A stretch of 64,000 nt of DNA from Kosakonia radicincitans DSM 16656 (GTDB taxonomy: Bacteria > Pseudomonadota > Gammaproteobacteria > Enterobacterales > Enterobacteriaceae): the NCBI RefSeq assembly GCF_000280495.2, contig NZ_CP018016.1:3410001-3474000 (forward strand). Direction: 5' to 3'. Shown in pieces: positions 56,995-64,000 of the stretch. Under the pieces are notes generated by a model that made no database searches, was not told the origin of the DNA, and was given only the letters and a program-made list of their open reading frames with translations. A program made the translations under genes and the position numbers. The stretch's first letter is position 1, and each line of letters starts with the position of its first letter.

Positions 56995-57115
56995 TGCCTT
57001 TTTATCTATGTTTAAAAAAGTCTCTTAGCGGTCTGATGCATCATCGGCAAGCGGTTCCCCCTCGTTCAGAGTGATAACCGCTTTGTTATAAAATAACCGA
57101 CCAGTCTGTTTAGCG

Positions 57116-58435
57116 TTATTTATTGCGCTGGAAGGCCGGCATCAACGCTTTGTTATGTTCGATCACTTCATCCAATGCATTTTCAAGCAGTTGACCGCTT
57201 TTGACCAGGGGATTAATAACCAAGGCGCGCCATGCCGTATACCGATTACCACTGATGGCTGCCTCAATGGTCAATTGCTCAAAGCTTTTCATCAGTTGAA
57301 TCAGACGAAGTACATCTTCCGGGAAAGGTTCGACATTCAGTGGTATAGGTCCTGAACGGGTGATCATTGAACTGACCTCAACCGCACAGTCATCCGGCAG
57401 GCCCGCAATCGCACCATCGTTTCGCGTATTGACATGCATGATGATGCGTTTGTCGTTATATATTGCGCTCATCAATTCACATGCCGCATCCGAATAGTAC
57501 TGCCCTCCCCGACCTTCCAGCGCTTTCGGTTTCTCGGCGAGTTCCGGGTTTCGATAAATTTCGAATAGTTCTCTTTCGAGCTCCTTTACGATCTCACCAC
57601 GAGTCCCTTCCCCTTGTGCTTCGCCAAGCTCCTGACGGTACATGTCGTCGCTCATGTAGTAATAACGCAGGTAGGGGCAAGGTATCATTCCCATATTCGC
57701 CAACAACCGATCCGGCCATTTGAAAGGAGGAATATTTTTAGGCACCAACGGATCATTCCCCTCTGAAATCAGCTCAATAACCTGAGGCAGCTTATCCTTA
57801 CCTTCATGAAAAATATGGCGCGCAAAAATGAAGTGATTAAGTCCCGCGACCTGCATGATAAATTCATTGATGTCACTGACACCTAAAGCACTGGCAATAC
57901 CTTTTTGCATGATAACAGGCACATTGCACAGCCCTACGGTTTTGACTTTGCTGTATTTCAGTATCGCTTCAGTGACCATTCCCGACGGGTTGGTAAAGTT
58001 CAGCAACCAGGCATCCGGGCACAGTTGTTCCATTTCTTTCGCTATAGCCAATGCAATCGGGATAGTGCGGCATGCATTGGCAAACCCACCCAGCCCATTG
58101 GTTTCCTGACCGATCATGTCGTATTTCAGCGATATCCTTTCGTCGCTGATCCGTGCTTCCAGGCAGCCGGCCCTGAACTGAGAACAAACAAAATCGGCAC
58201 CGGGCAGTGCTTCTGTGCGGTCAAGGGTTTCATAAACCGGTATATCCAGCCCATTTTTTTCCAGCATCCGTCGGGTGAGGCCCGCAATGATCGCCATTTT
58301 TTCACGGCCATCCTCAATATCAACCAGCCATAACTCGCGGATCGGAAATTCATTTTGACGCTTGATAATGCCTTCCATCAGTTCAGGTGTGTAGCTTGAA
58401 CCCGCTCCAATAACCACTAACTTAAGACCCTTCAT
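57116..58435 (-). CDS. GH4 6-phospho-beta-glucosidase-like protein
   Basis: The 439-residue protein is an NAD- and metal-dependent GH4 glycosidase: KLVVIGAGSSYTPELMEGII at the start, NFTNPSGMVTEAI near 148, metal-ligand Cys in VGLCNVPVIMQKG near 173 and His in AGLNHF near 205. The catalytic-type Tyr lies in RGGQYYSDAA near 300. It hydrolyses a 6-phospho-glycoside produced by a PTS. It is divergent from the LysR gene, 141 bp away, which may control it. Confidence 0.87.
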   Translation of the reverse strand: MKGLKLVVIGAGSSYTPELMEGIIKRQNEFPIRELWLVDIEDGREKMAIIAGLTRRMLEKNGLDIPVYETLDRTEALPGADFVCSQFRAGCLEARISDERISLKYDMIGQETNGLGGFANACRTIPIALAIAKEMEQLCPDAWLLNFTNPSGMVTEAILKYSKVKTVGLCNVPVIMQKGIASALGVSDINEFIMQVAGLNHFIFARHIFHEGKDKLPQVIELISEGNDPLVPKNIPPFKWPDRLLANMGMIPCPYLRYYYMSDDMYRQELGEAQGEGTRGEIVKELERELFEIYRNPELAEKPKALEGRGGQYYSDAACELMSAIYNDKRIIMHVNTRNDGAIAGLPDDCAVEVSSMITRSGPIPLNVEPFPEDVLRLIQLMKSFEQLTIEAAISGNRYTAWRALVINPLVKSGQLLENALDEVIEHNKALMPAFQRNK

Positions 58436-58576
58436 TAGATATTCCCCTCATCGTTGTTGTCAGGACGTCTGTTGGGCCAATTAAAGAGGACAAGGGGCTT
58501 AGTGGACAAACGATCAATTCCGGGGTATGCATTACTGTAAATAATGTATAAGAAAAATTAAGAAGGAAAATAATGA

Positions 58577-59479
58577 ATGCTCGCTCAACAGAACATACTG
58601 GCACTATTGCATACGTTTGAAACGGCAGCACTGCATATGAGCTTTACTAAGGCGGCGACAGCCCTCAATCTGACGCAAGGGGCCGTTAGCCAACGCATTC
58701 GTTCTCTTGAATCCATGCTCGGATTCAGACTGTTTATCAGAATGACCAGAAAACTTCAGTTGACCGATGAAGGGGAGCGTTTACTTGGCGTACTCGCGTT
58801 TTCACTTAAACGCATCAGTGATGAAATAGAAGATATTCGCGTGCAGGGGCTGAGAGGAACCTTGTCTGTCGGCCTTCCACCTACCTTCGCTTTTCTCTGG
58901 CTGATGCCGCGCTTACCGGTATTTACCGAACGGTGGCCAGGGCTGAATATCAATTTCAGAGTGAGGGCCGGTCTGGTAGATTTTAATCTTGAACGGGTAG
59001 ATGTCGCTATCTACTACAGTAATCTGAAATACCCCGATCTCTACTGCGAACGGTTATCTGAAGAGATGCTGGTTCCCGTCTGTATTCCATCTCTTGCAAA
59101 AAAAATCAGGCAAGCAAACCATTGGTTAGCTGAAGTCCCGTTCATTCATACCTCTGAATCCGTTGACTCCCAGAATGTTTTTTCAGAATGGCGAGAATGG
59201 TGCAGGGAGTCTGGCAAAAACCTGCCCGTTGAAGATAATTTTTTAAGCTTCAACAATTGTCAGATGTCGATTGAAGCGGCACTCAATGGCGGCGGTATCA
59301 TCATGGGCAGAAAACGACTCATTCGACATTACCTCGATGAGGGCCGACTGGTCGCCCCTTTTGAAATAGAAATACCCGCCGGGCGAGGATATGACCTCAT
59401 TATGCCACGAGAAAACCTTAACCGACCGGGCGTTCAGGCTTTGGCCGAATGGGTAAGAAATGTGTTTAACGAGAAATAA
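58577..59479 (+). CDS. LysR-family regulator (GcvA-like)
   Basis: The 300-residue protein has the LysR HTH (HTFETAALHMSFTKAATALNLTQGAVSQRIRSLESMLGFRLF) and a substrate-binding effector domain. It is closest in form to GcvA-type regulators. The divergent GH4 gene is the likely target. A GAAGG lies 10 bases before the ATG at 58577. Confidence 0.87.
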   Translation: MLAQQNILALLHTFETAALHMSFTKAATALNLTQGAVSQRIRSLESMLGFRLFIRMTRKLQLTDEGERLLGVLAFSLKRISDEIEDIRVQGLRGTLSVGLPPTFAFLWLMPRLPVFTERWPGLNINFRVRAGLVDFNLERVDVAIYYSNLKYPDLYCERLSEEMLVPVCIPSLAKKIRQANHWLAEVPFIHTSESVDSQNVFSEWREWCRESGKNLPVEDNFLSFNNCQMSIEAALNGGGIIMGRKRLIRHYLDEGRLVAPFEIEIPAGRGYDLIMPRENLNRPGVQALAEWVRNVFNEK

Positions 59480-59564
59480 AGTCTGTTTTCGTTCTGAAAA
59501 GGGGCAATGAAAGCCATATCAGACCTAATGCCAGAGAGCATGATGACAATGTCTGTCAGAAGTG

Positions 59565-59590
59565 AAAAAAGGGCAGTCATGCCCTTTTAT
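59565..59590. terminator. Bidirectional terminator between lysR and CMD genes
   Basis: AAAAAAGGGCAGTCATGCCCTTTTAT has a GGGCA/TGCCC stem flanked by A- and T-runs, so it works on both strands for the convergent genes. Confidence 0.75.
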
Positions 59591-59609
59591 ATTTTCAGCG
59601 CGATAACTA

Positions 59610-59948
59610 TTACGCTTTCAGTTGCTTAATCGCATCCAGCGTACGTGCTGAATAGACAACTGCAGCGCCTGCATTCAGGTTGATCGCCACACCCAGGGCT
59701 TCAGCAATTTCTTCTTCTGTGGCGCCAGCTTTAACGGCAGCTTCGGCATGGACGGCGATGCAACCATCACAGCGAGTCGTCACCGCACAAGCCAGTGCAA
59801 TCAGTTCACGCACTTTCGCGCCCAGAAGGTTGGTCTTATTGCCGGCGTTGCCCAAAGCCATGACGCCTTTTAGCGTTTCCGGGGTCAGCTTACCCAGATC
59901 ACCAACACGTTGCATCACTTCTGAGCGGTATTCGTTCCAGTCTAACAT
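59610..59948 (-). CDS. Carboxymuconolactone decarboxylase/AhpD-like protein
   Basis: The 112-residue protein has the AhpD-type signature ACAVTTRCDGCIAVHAEAAVKAGAT near residue 50 with CDGC (CxxC) and the His. Such proteins are peroxidase or thiol-redox enzymes. I chose the ATG at 59948 with GGAGAT before it. It starts 17 bp after the TetR stop, so tetR and this gene form one operon. Confidence 0.85.
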   Translation of the reverse strand: MLDWNEYRSEVMQRVGDLGKLTPETLKGVMALGNAGNKTNLLGAKVRELIALACAVTTRCDGCIAVHAEAAVKAGATEEEIAEALGVAINLNAGAAVVYSARTLDAIKQLKA

Positions 59949-59964
59949 GGGGTCATCTCCAGAA

Positions 59965-60534
59965 TTATTTTCTTTTAACAATCATTAGGATCTGTTCAAG
60001 CGTATCGTTGAAAAGCTCAGGCTTATTAATCGCCCGGGAAACAACGCTAGCGCCCTCGCATAAATTCAAAATAAGCAGCGCCATTTTTGATGGCGGCAAG
60101 TCAGCAGTCAGTTCCCCTGCATCAACGCCACGGCTGACAATTTTGGTCAACCAGGCAATCTGCATATCGAAATATTCGGTCGCCTGAACTCTGATATTCG
60201 GTGGCAGATTGGCCATTTCCGCAGACAAAGCACAGCACAGCGGCATACGCGACGTGCGATAGCTCTCGATGAAAAGCTCCACGTAAGCGGTAAGCATCTG
60301 CGCAACCGTATTCTCCGTCTTTTCAATCTGTTCAAATCGGTTTTTGGTATCGGTATGGGCCTGAATCACCACTTGTTCGCCCAAAACGTCTTTGGTTGGG
60401 AAGTGGTGATGAATACTGGCCTTAGTGATACCAATACTCTTTGACAAATCAGCATAGCTGAATGCAGAGTAACCCCGTTCGCGCATCAGATGGTCCGTTT
60501 CATTCAGAAGCCTTTCTCGTGTCATGACTGACAT
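59965..60534 (-). CDS. TetR-family repressor of the redox cluster
   Basis: The 189-residue protein has an N-terminal TetR HTH (SAFSYADLSKSIGITKASIHHHFPTKDVLGEQVV) and an all-alpha ligand domain with conserved RMPLCCALSAEMANLP, which contains adjacent cysteines that could sense thiol stress. I chose the ATG at 60534 because GAGG lies just before it; operator site D is immediately upstream, 16-35 bp. It is the best candidate to bind the sites described here. Confidence 0.88.
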   Translation of the reverse strand: MSVMTRERLLNETDHLMRERGYSAFSYADLSKSIGITKASIHHHFPTKDVLGEQVVIQAHTDTKNRFEQIEKTENTVAQMLTAYVELFIESYRTSRMPLCCALSAEMANLPPNIRVQATEYFDMQIAWLTKIVSRGVDAGELTADLPPSKMALLILNLCEGASVVSRAINKPELFNDTLEQILMIVKRK

Positions 60535-60549
60535 ATAATCCTCACAATT

Positions 60550-60569
60550 ATAATCTACTAGTTGGTAGA
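60550..60569 (-). promoter_or_regulatory. TetR-type operator, site D
   Basis: On the minus strand TCTACCAACTAGTAGATTAT. ATCTAC-TAGTTG-GTAGAT is a perfect 6-bp inverted repeat at 60553-60570. It lies just upstream of the tetR start, the position expected for autorepression. Confidence 0.75.
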
Positions 60570-60717
60570 TATTATCTGCGCCTGTTGTTCCCTGCAAGGG
60601 GACATCAGTTCACAACAGTAATTTAACCTTCTCTGATAACGCGTTTTGGTCGGAGTTAATAGCCATCAGGCAGTAGGGAAATGACAGTGTTCAGGCATTT
60701 CCCTCTCTGAGTTTTAC

Positions 60718-61275
60718 CTACACCAACCGGGTATCAATACTGACCGGGTTCGCCAGGGTATCGTGGATCGGCGAGCTTTCTGGGAGAGCACGAACCATTT
60801 CTTCAAGCTGTTCACGGCTGGCGGTCGGACTGGAGAGCTTAACGCCAACACGGATCGCTTTCGCCCCGTTGCGAACTTTTTCGTCAAGACCCAGGAAACC
60901 GTTCAGATTAATGTCGAAATTCAGGTCAAGTTCAATACCATCAAGTTCAATGCCCTTTTCTGCCGCCATCACAGTCAGAGTCGCGGTATAACAACCGGCA
61001 AGTGCCTGCAAAATGTATTCAGCTGGGCCCATACCGCTATCCGTACCCGATAAATCAGCAGGTTCATCGCCAACATTAGCAAATTTTCCGGAGCGACTGG
61101 TATCAACCTTGCCGTTCTGGATAGTCGCATGAGTTTCCACTCGGACGGATACTCCACCGTTGGATTTACTCTTCATGTTAAAGGTGAGATTGCCCAGTTC
61201 TGGATGCTGGCGAATAGCTTCTCGTGTACCGCGAATAACATTAGCGTCAGCAAAAGGTTTTTTTAAATCAGTCAT
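60718..61275 (-). CDS. OsmC-like protein
   Basis: The 185-residue protein has the OsmC/Ohr fold: TFNMKSKSNGGVSVRVETHA near 30 and GMGPAEYILQALAGCYTATLTVMAAEKGIEL near 82-112. The first redox Cys is present (LAGCY), but the second (ESSPIHDTL in place of the usual CPI/CPV) is a Ser. It therefore may not be a normal peroxidase. AGGAG precedes the ATG. Site E lies 53 bp upstream. Confidence 0.85.
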   Translation of the reverse strand: MTDLKKPFADANVIRGTREAIRQHPELGNLTFNMKSKSNGGVSVRVETHATIQNGKVDTSRSGKFANVGDEPADLSGTDSGMGPAEYILQALAGCYTATLTVMAAEKGIELDGIELDLNFDINLNGFLGLDEKVRNGAKAIRVGVKLSSPTASREQLEEMVRALPESSPIHDTLANPVSIDTRLV

Positions 61276-61327
61276 TTTAACTCCTGAGATACAGTGCGGA
61301 TTAAATTAATGATTAATTGAAAACCAA

Positions 61328-61347
61328 CCAATCAACTAGATGGTAGA
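61328..61347 (+). promoter_or_regulatory. TetR-type operator, site E
   Basis: CCAATCAACTAGATGGTAGA lies between the OsmC-like gene and the small plus-strand frame at 61391. Confidence 0.7.
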
Positions 61348-61390
61348 TTACACGCAGAAACAGGCGTTGTCTACTACATCCGGAGTGCTT

Positions 61391-61516
61391 ATGAAATCCC
61401 TTCCGAATCTGAACGAAATACAGGTGTGTGCGGCCAAGAAGAGCTTGTTTTACTGGATATTGCGCAATGGAGGATCAACTGATTCAGACCCTGAATCGGC
61501 GCAGATGAGTTTCTGA
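61391..61516 (+). CDS. Possible 41-residue protein or gene start remnant
   Basis: MKSLPNLNEIQVCAAKKSLF starts a 41-codon frame preceded by GGAG. It runs into the 3' end of the helicase gene on the other strand, so it may be the 5' end of a gene replaced by the defence pair. No family recognised. Confidence 0.3.
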   Translation: MKSLPNLNEIQVCAAKKSLFYWILRNGGSTDSDPESAQMSF

Positions 61517-62506
61517 GACAAAATAAATGTTGCCGCGCGCCCGTGAGCATGCCACGTACAGCCTGTTACGGGACGACGGCGGAAGGGCTGCCAGTTCCTG
61601 ACGATTCAGAAGCTTCCAGTGTGTGGGTCCCATCACAATGCAGACATCCTGAAAGTGGTCGAGCCCTTTACTAACGCCCCAGTTCAGCGAGTAACAGCCG
61701 TAACGGTGATGTTCACGATAGAAGAGCTTAATCACCGTATTATCAGCGTGCAGGGTGGCAGCGCGCTCTGCATCTGCGATCGTTTCAATCAGGGTGGCAT
61801 GTGTCCCATGGGCAGCGATACGGATGTTCAGCTGCCCGGTGATAAACTCGCACACTGAAGCCGAGCAACGCCATGTCCGGTTGAGCGTGTCCCGGTCAAC
61901 AGTGAAACCGGCTGCATCGAAGCGGGCCTCATATCGCGTAATGTCATCGTGCAGCGTTGAATTAACGTTGCCGTCATGGCTTGTGTCAAAGGTATGCTGA
62001 TAAAAATCGCCGCAACAGAGCACAGTGATTTCCGCGCGGCAGAGCTCCAGCAGAAAATTAAAGTCATGTCCGGCAAAGTCCTGAACTTCATCGACAAGCA
62101 GTTCATCGTAGTAACGGGCAAGCCGGGTACGGATATCCGGCAGCAGCCCCCGGGCTGTCAGCAGGTGTGCGAGCCGCCGGTGATACAGCCGTCCGGCGGG
62201 ATCCTGATAATGCCGGGCATTCGTGCGCGGTATTCCGGGTGGGGGCTGGTCGAAGCTCAGGCCACGCGATGCCAGCTGCTCCTGCAGGAAAGGCCGGAAG
62301 CAAAAACCGTGCAGAAACTCAAACCAGGTCATCACCCTGATCCCGTCCGGGATAAAGCCAAAACGTCTGATAATCTGCGCCCGCAGATGCGCTTCATTAT
62401 TCACTGTGAAGGTCAGGAGCAGCGTCCGCCGGTCCTCACTCAACCGTCGTATCAGCAGCGTGGTCTTGCCCGAGCCGGCAACCGCAAATATCACTCTCTT
62501 ATCCAT
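61484..62506 (-). CDS. Short UvrD-like helicase (GajB-like)
   Basis: The 340-residue protein is an SF1 helicase: Walker A VAGSGKTTLLIRRL near residue 9, a motif Ia-like LLTFTVNNEA, Walker B ELLVDEVQDFAGHDF near 131, CCGDFYQHTF near 158, WRCSASVCEFI near 207 and the C-terminal RLYVACSRARGNIYF. UvrD helicases are usually over 600 residues and GajB about 500, so the 1B/2B subdomains appear to be missing or very small. It overlaps the OLD nuclease gene by 16 bases, so they form an operon. Confidence 0.82.
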   Translation of the reverse strand: MDKRVIFAVAGSGKTTLLIRRLSEDRRTLLLTFTVNNEAHLRAQIIRRFGFIPDGIRVMTWFEFLHGFCFRPFLQEQLASRGLSFDQPPPGIPRTNARHYQDPAGRLYHRRLAHLLTARGLLPDIRTRLARYYDELLVDEVQDFAGHDFNFLLELCRAEITVLCCGDFYQHTFDTSHDGNVNSTLHDDITRYEARFDAAGFTVDRDTLNRTWRCSASVCEFITGQLNIRIAAHGTHATLIETIADAERAATLHADNTVIKLFYREHHRYGCYSLNWGVSKGLDHFQDVCIVMGPTHWKLLNRQELAALPPSSRNRLYVACSRARGNIYFVSETHLRRFRV

Positions 62507-64000
62507 GCCAGTGCCCCCTGAATATAATCAGGTACTGTCAGCTCTTCGGCGTGCAGCTGTAACAGCCGGAATGCTGCTTCTGCCTTATTGGCCAGCATGT
62601 ATTCCTGCACCGTGAGTGTCCGGCGGGTTCCGCGGAAAAGCGCATCACACAGATCAGCGTTATCCTGATACAGGCAGATTTCAAATGTGGATCGGGTGTT
62701 GTCGCGATCGGCAAATACCCGGGTGCGGGAACAAAGCACGTCAGCATAGCGTTCATCGCAGTTTTGCTGGTAGTTGCCGTCATTATCACGAAGGGCCGCG
62801 ACGCGATTTTCCAGAAGACGGGCCAGCTCAAGATAACGACGGAAACTCGTTCCGCCGATAGCGATGATGTGAACCCCGTCATCCTCCGGCGCCCTGCCAT
62901 ACAGGCGGCGATAAAAGGCCTCGATCAGAATAAACTCAGCATCCCCCTCCACGAGCAGCACACGTCTGGCCAGCGCAAATTCCAGCACGTTATTATCCGG
63001 TGCTTTCATAAAGAAGGCGGCAGTCTCAGCGGAAAGTTCATTCATCAGTACCGGCCGGGCAGGCCCGAGGAGGATTGCCTTACGCAGATCGAGGCGGGAG
63101 GAGATATGGCTGCTGTGTGTGGCAATAAACACCTGCGTCTGCCGTTCAGCGGCAAGCTGATTAACCAGCCTCTTCATACTGACATGGCTGAGATGATTCT
63201 CCGGCTCCTCAAGCAACAGTGCGTGGAGCTCTCCCTGCTGCTGATGCCGCTGCAGTGCAAACACCGTTTTGATGAAGCACTGCCTTCCTTTTCCACGGTG
63301 ACGAATGGAAATACCGTCCTCGGTAATGTCCAGATTCGCCTCAAGACCTGATTTGGCACCGGAACGCACGCCAAACTGATACGTTTCCAGCGTGTCGTTT
63401 ATGGCGGACAGATGCCGGGTGCAGAAGTGCATTTTCTGTTGCCGGTAACTGTTTTCAAGCCGGTACCGATCGGCCACCGGCACATTGACGCTGTAAACCG
63501 TGCGCGTATATTCCTGTGCGGCGTGCTCGTTATCGATGCGTGCACTGTCTAACAGCAGATGGCGCAGATAGCGTCTGAAGCCGGCGAAATGACCGCCGGA
63601 GAAGGTGCTGAACCGCACGGAATAGTATTCATAGGGAAAATTATCGGGATCCTGCTGCAGGACATGGTGAATATCCTGAGCGTATTCCTCCGTCATGGGT
63701 GCAATGCGCATTCTGAGACCATCCGCATCGATACCCGCCAGATTTTGCCTGCCGTTCAGGTCAGGATCTCCCCCGTTACTCAGGAAAACGTCAGCTGTCA
63801 GCACGGGTAACCGATCGGCGCGGCGCTCACCTTCCTGAAACTGCCTGACGGCTGACTGGGACAGGAGCGATTCCACACCCAGTGCCTCGACCCGGTGCCG
63901 GCTGTCACTCAGCACAAGGTCAAGGGCCAGCAGAATCGTGCTTTTCCCGGACTCATTGTCCCCGACCAGAATGTTACGGTCATGAGTGAAGCGCAGGTCC
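62491..64000 (-). CDS. OLD-family ATPase/TOPRIM nuclease (GajA-like), partial
   Basis: At least 502 residues lie in the window; the frame is open to the right edge and the true N-terminus is outside. The ABC-type ATPase has Walker A VGDNESGKSTILLAL near 63945-63970, a signature and D-loop in ALLLEEPENHLS and the His loop VFIATHSSHIS. A TOPRIM domain follows, with LVEGDAEFILIE (conserved Glu) and VFADRDN (DxD). Gene order (OLD then UvrD) equals that of Gabija systems, which degrade invading DNA. Confidence 0.82.
   Translation of the reverse strand, partial: DLRFTHDRNILVGDNESGKSTILLALDLVLSDSRHRVEALGVESLLSQSAVRQFQEGERRADRLPVLTADVFLSNGGDPDLNGRQNLAGIDADGLRMRIAPMTEEYAQDIHHVLQQDPDNFPYEYYSVRFSTFSGGHFAGFRRYLRHLLLDSARIDNEHAAQEYTRTVYSVNVPVADRYRLENSYRQQKMHFCTRHLSAINDTLETYQFGVRSGAKSGLEANLDITEDGISIRHRGKGRQCFIKTVFALQRHQQQGELHALLLEEPENHLSHVSMKRLVNQLAAERQTQVFIATHSSHISSRLDLRKAILLGPARPVLMNELSAETAAFFMKAPDNNVLEFALARRVLLVEGDAEFILIEAFYRRLYGRAPEDDGVHIIAIGGTSFRRYLELARLLENRVAALRDNDGNYQQNCDERYADVLCSRTRVFADRDNTRSTFEICLYQDNADLCDALFRGTRRTLTVQEYMLANKAEAAFRLLQLHAEELTVPDYIQGALAWIRE

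Noticed and set aside
60535..60597. 21-codon N-terminal extension of the TetR protein
   Set aside because: It would place the operator palindrome inside the gene; the ATG at 60534 has a good Shine-Dalgarno.
1..64000. CRISPR arrays, rRNA genes or additional tRNAs
   Set aside because: No regularly spaced direct repeats, rRNA signature or further cloverleaf was seen by eye on either strand.

Overview
The window is enterobacterial chromosome (Enterobacteriaceae; the core genes opgC, ymdB, ymdA, ycdZ, ycdY, ycdX and ghrA followed by tRNA-Ser serX have the E. coli/Klebsiella/Enterobacter order). The exact genus cannot be fixed from the sequence alone. Bases 1-4658 are core backbone, all but opgC on the minus strand. 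Two loci that E. coli carries here are absent: clsC between opgC and ymdB, and the whole curli csg locus between ymdA and ycdZ.

From serX (4920-5007) onward everything is accessory DNA, apparently a large genomic island inserted at the tRNA. No integrase is visible next to the tRNA, only short repeats of the kind found in tRNA-proximal attachment regions. Bases 5141-13591 are a CP4-type cargo block (minus strand): DUF4942, a DUF957 pseudogene, DUF5983, two tandem CbtA-family toxins with one CbeA antitoxin, DUF987, a RadC-like protein, a KlcA/ArdB-type antirestriction protein, DUF932, DUF905, DUF4234, two exported proteins and a YfjP-type GTPase. Bases 13925-16431 (plus strand, AT-rich) hold a DUF3987 protein, a 90-bp palindrome and an inovirus-Gp2/YfjJ-type protein with an HUH-like motif. 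An IS3-family element (16783-18011) follows.

Bases 18048-42944 are a copper/silver resistance island: pcoEABCDRS with pcoG-like, DUF2933, silP, a DUF411 protein, silCFBA, silRS, silE and a DUF305 protein, plus an HNH endonuclease. It is bracketed by direct repeats of a parDE toxin-antitoxin locus, degenerate on the left and intact on the right. The metal genes cover sensing (SilRS, PcoRS), periplasmic binding (SilE, PcoE, SilF, PcoC, DUF411), oxidation (PcoA), P-type export (SilP) and RND efflux across both membranes (SilCBA). CusR-type boxes lie at the silC/silR, silE and pcoE promoters.

Bases 43298-47683 carry a DeoR-type regulator and a divergent sugar operon: RpiB/LacAB-like isomerase, galactitol-type PTS EIIC, EIIB and EIIA, and a 6-phospho-3-hexuloisomerase-like SIS protein. 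Its substrate is unknown.

Bases 47906-61275 are dominated by redox and electrophile genes: two thioredoxins, a DsbA/FrnE-like protein, an old yellow enzyme, an SDR, an alpha/beta hydrolase, a carboxymuconolactone-decarboxylase/AhpD-like protein, an OsmC-like protein, an EamA transporter and a TetR regulator. I found the same 20-bp operator-like sequence in front of five of these transcription units, including tetR itself, which suggests a single TetR-controlled stress regulon. A MalY-like lyase, a GH4 glycosidase with a LysR regulator, a YbhB-like protein and an AraC regulator are interspersed. The window ends (61484-64000) in a Gabija-like defence pair: an OLD-family ATPase/TOPRIM nuclease running off the edge, and an unusually short UvrD-like helicase.
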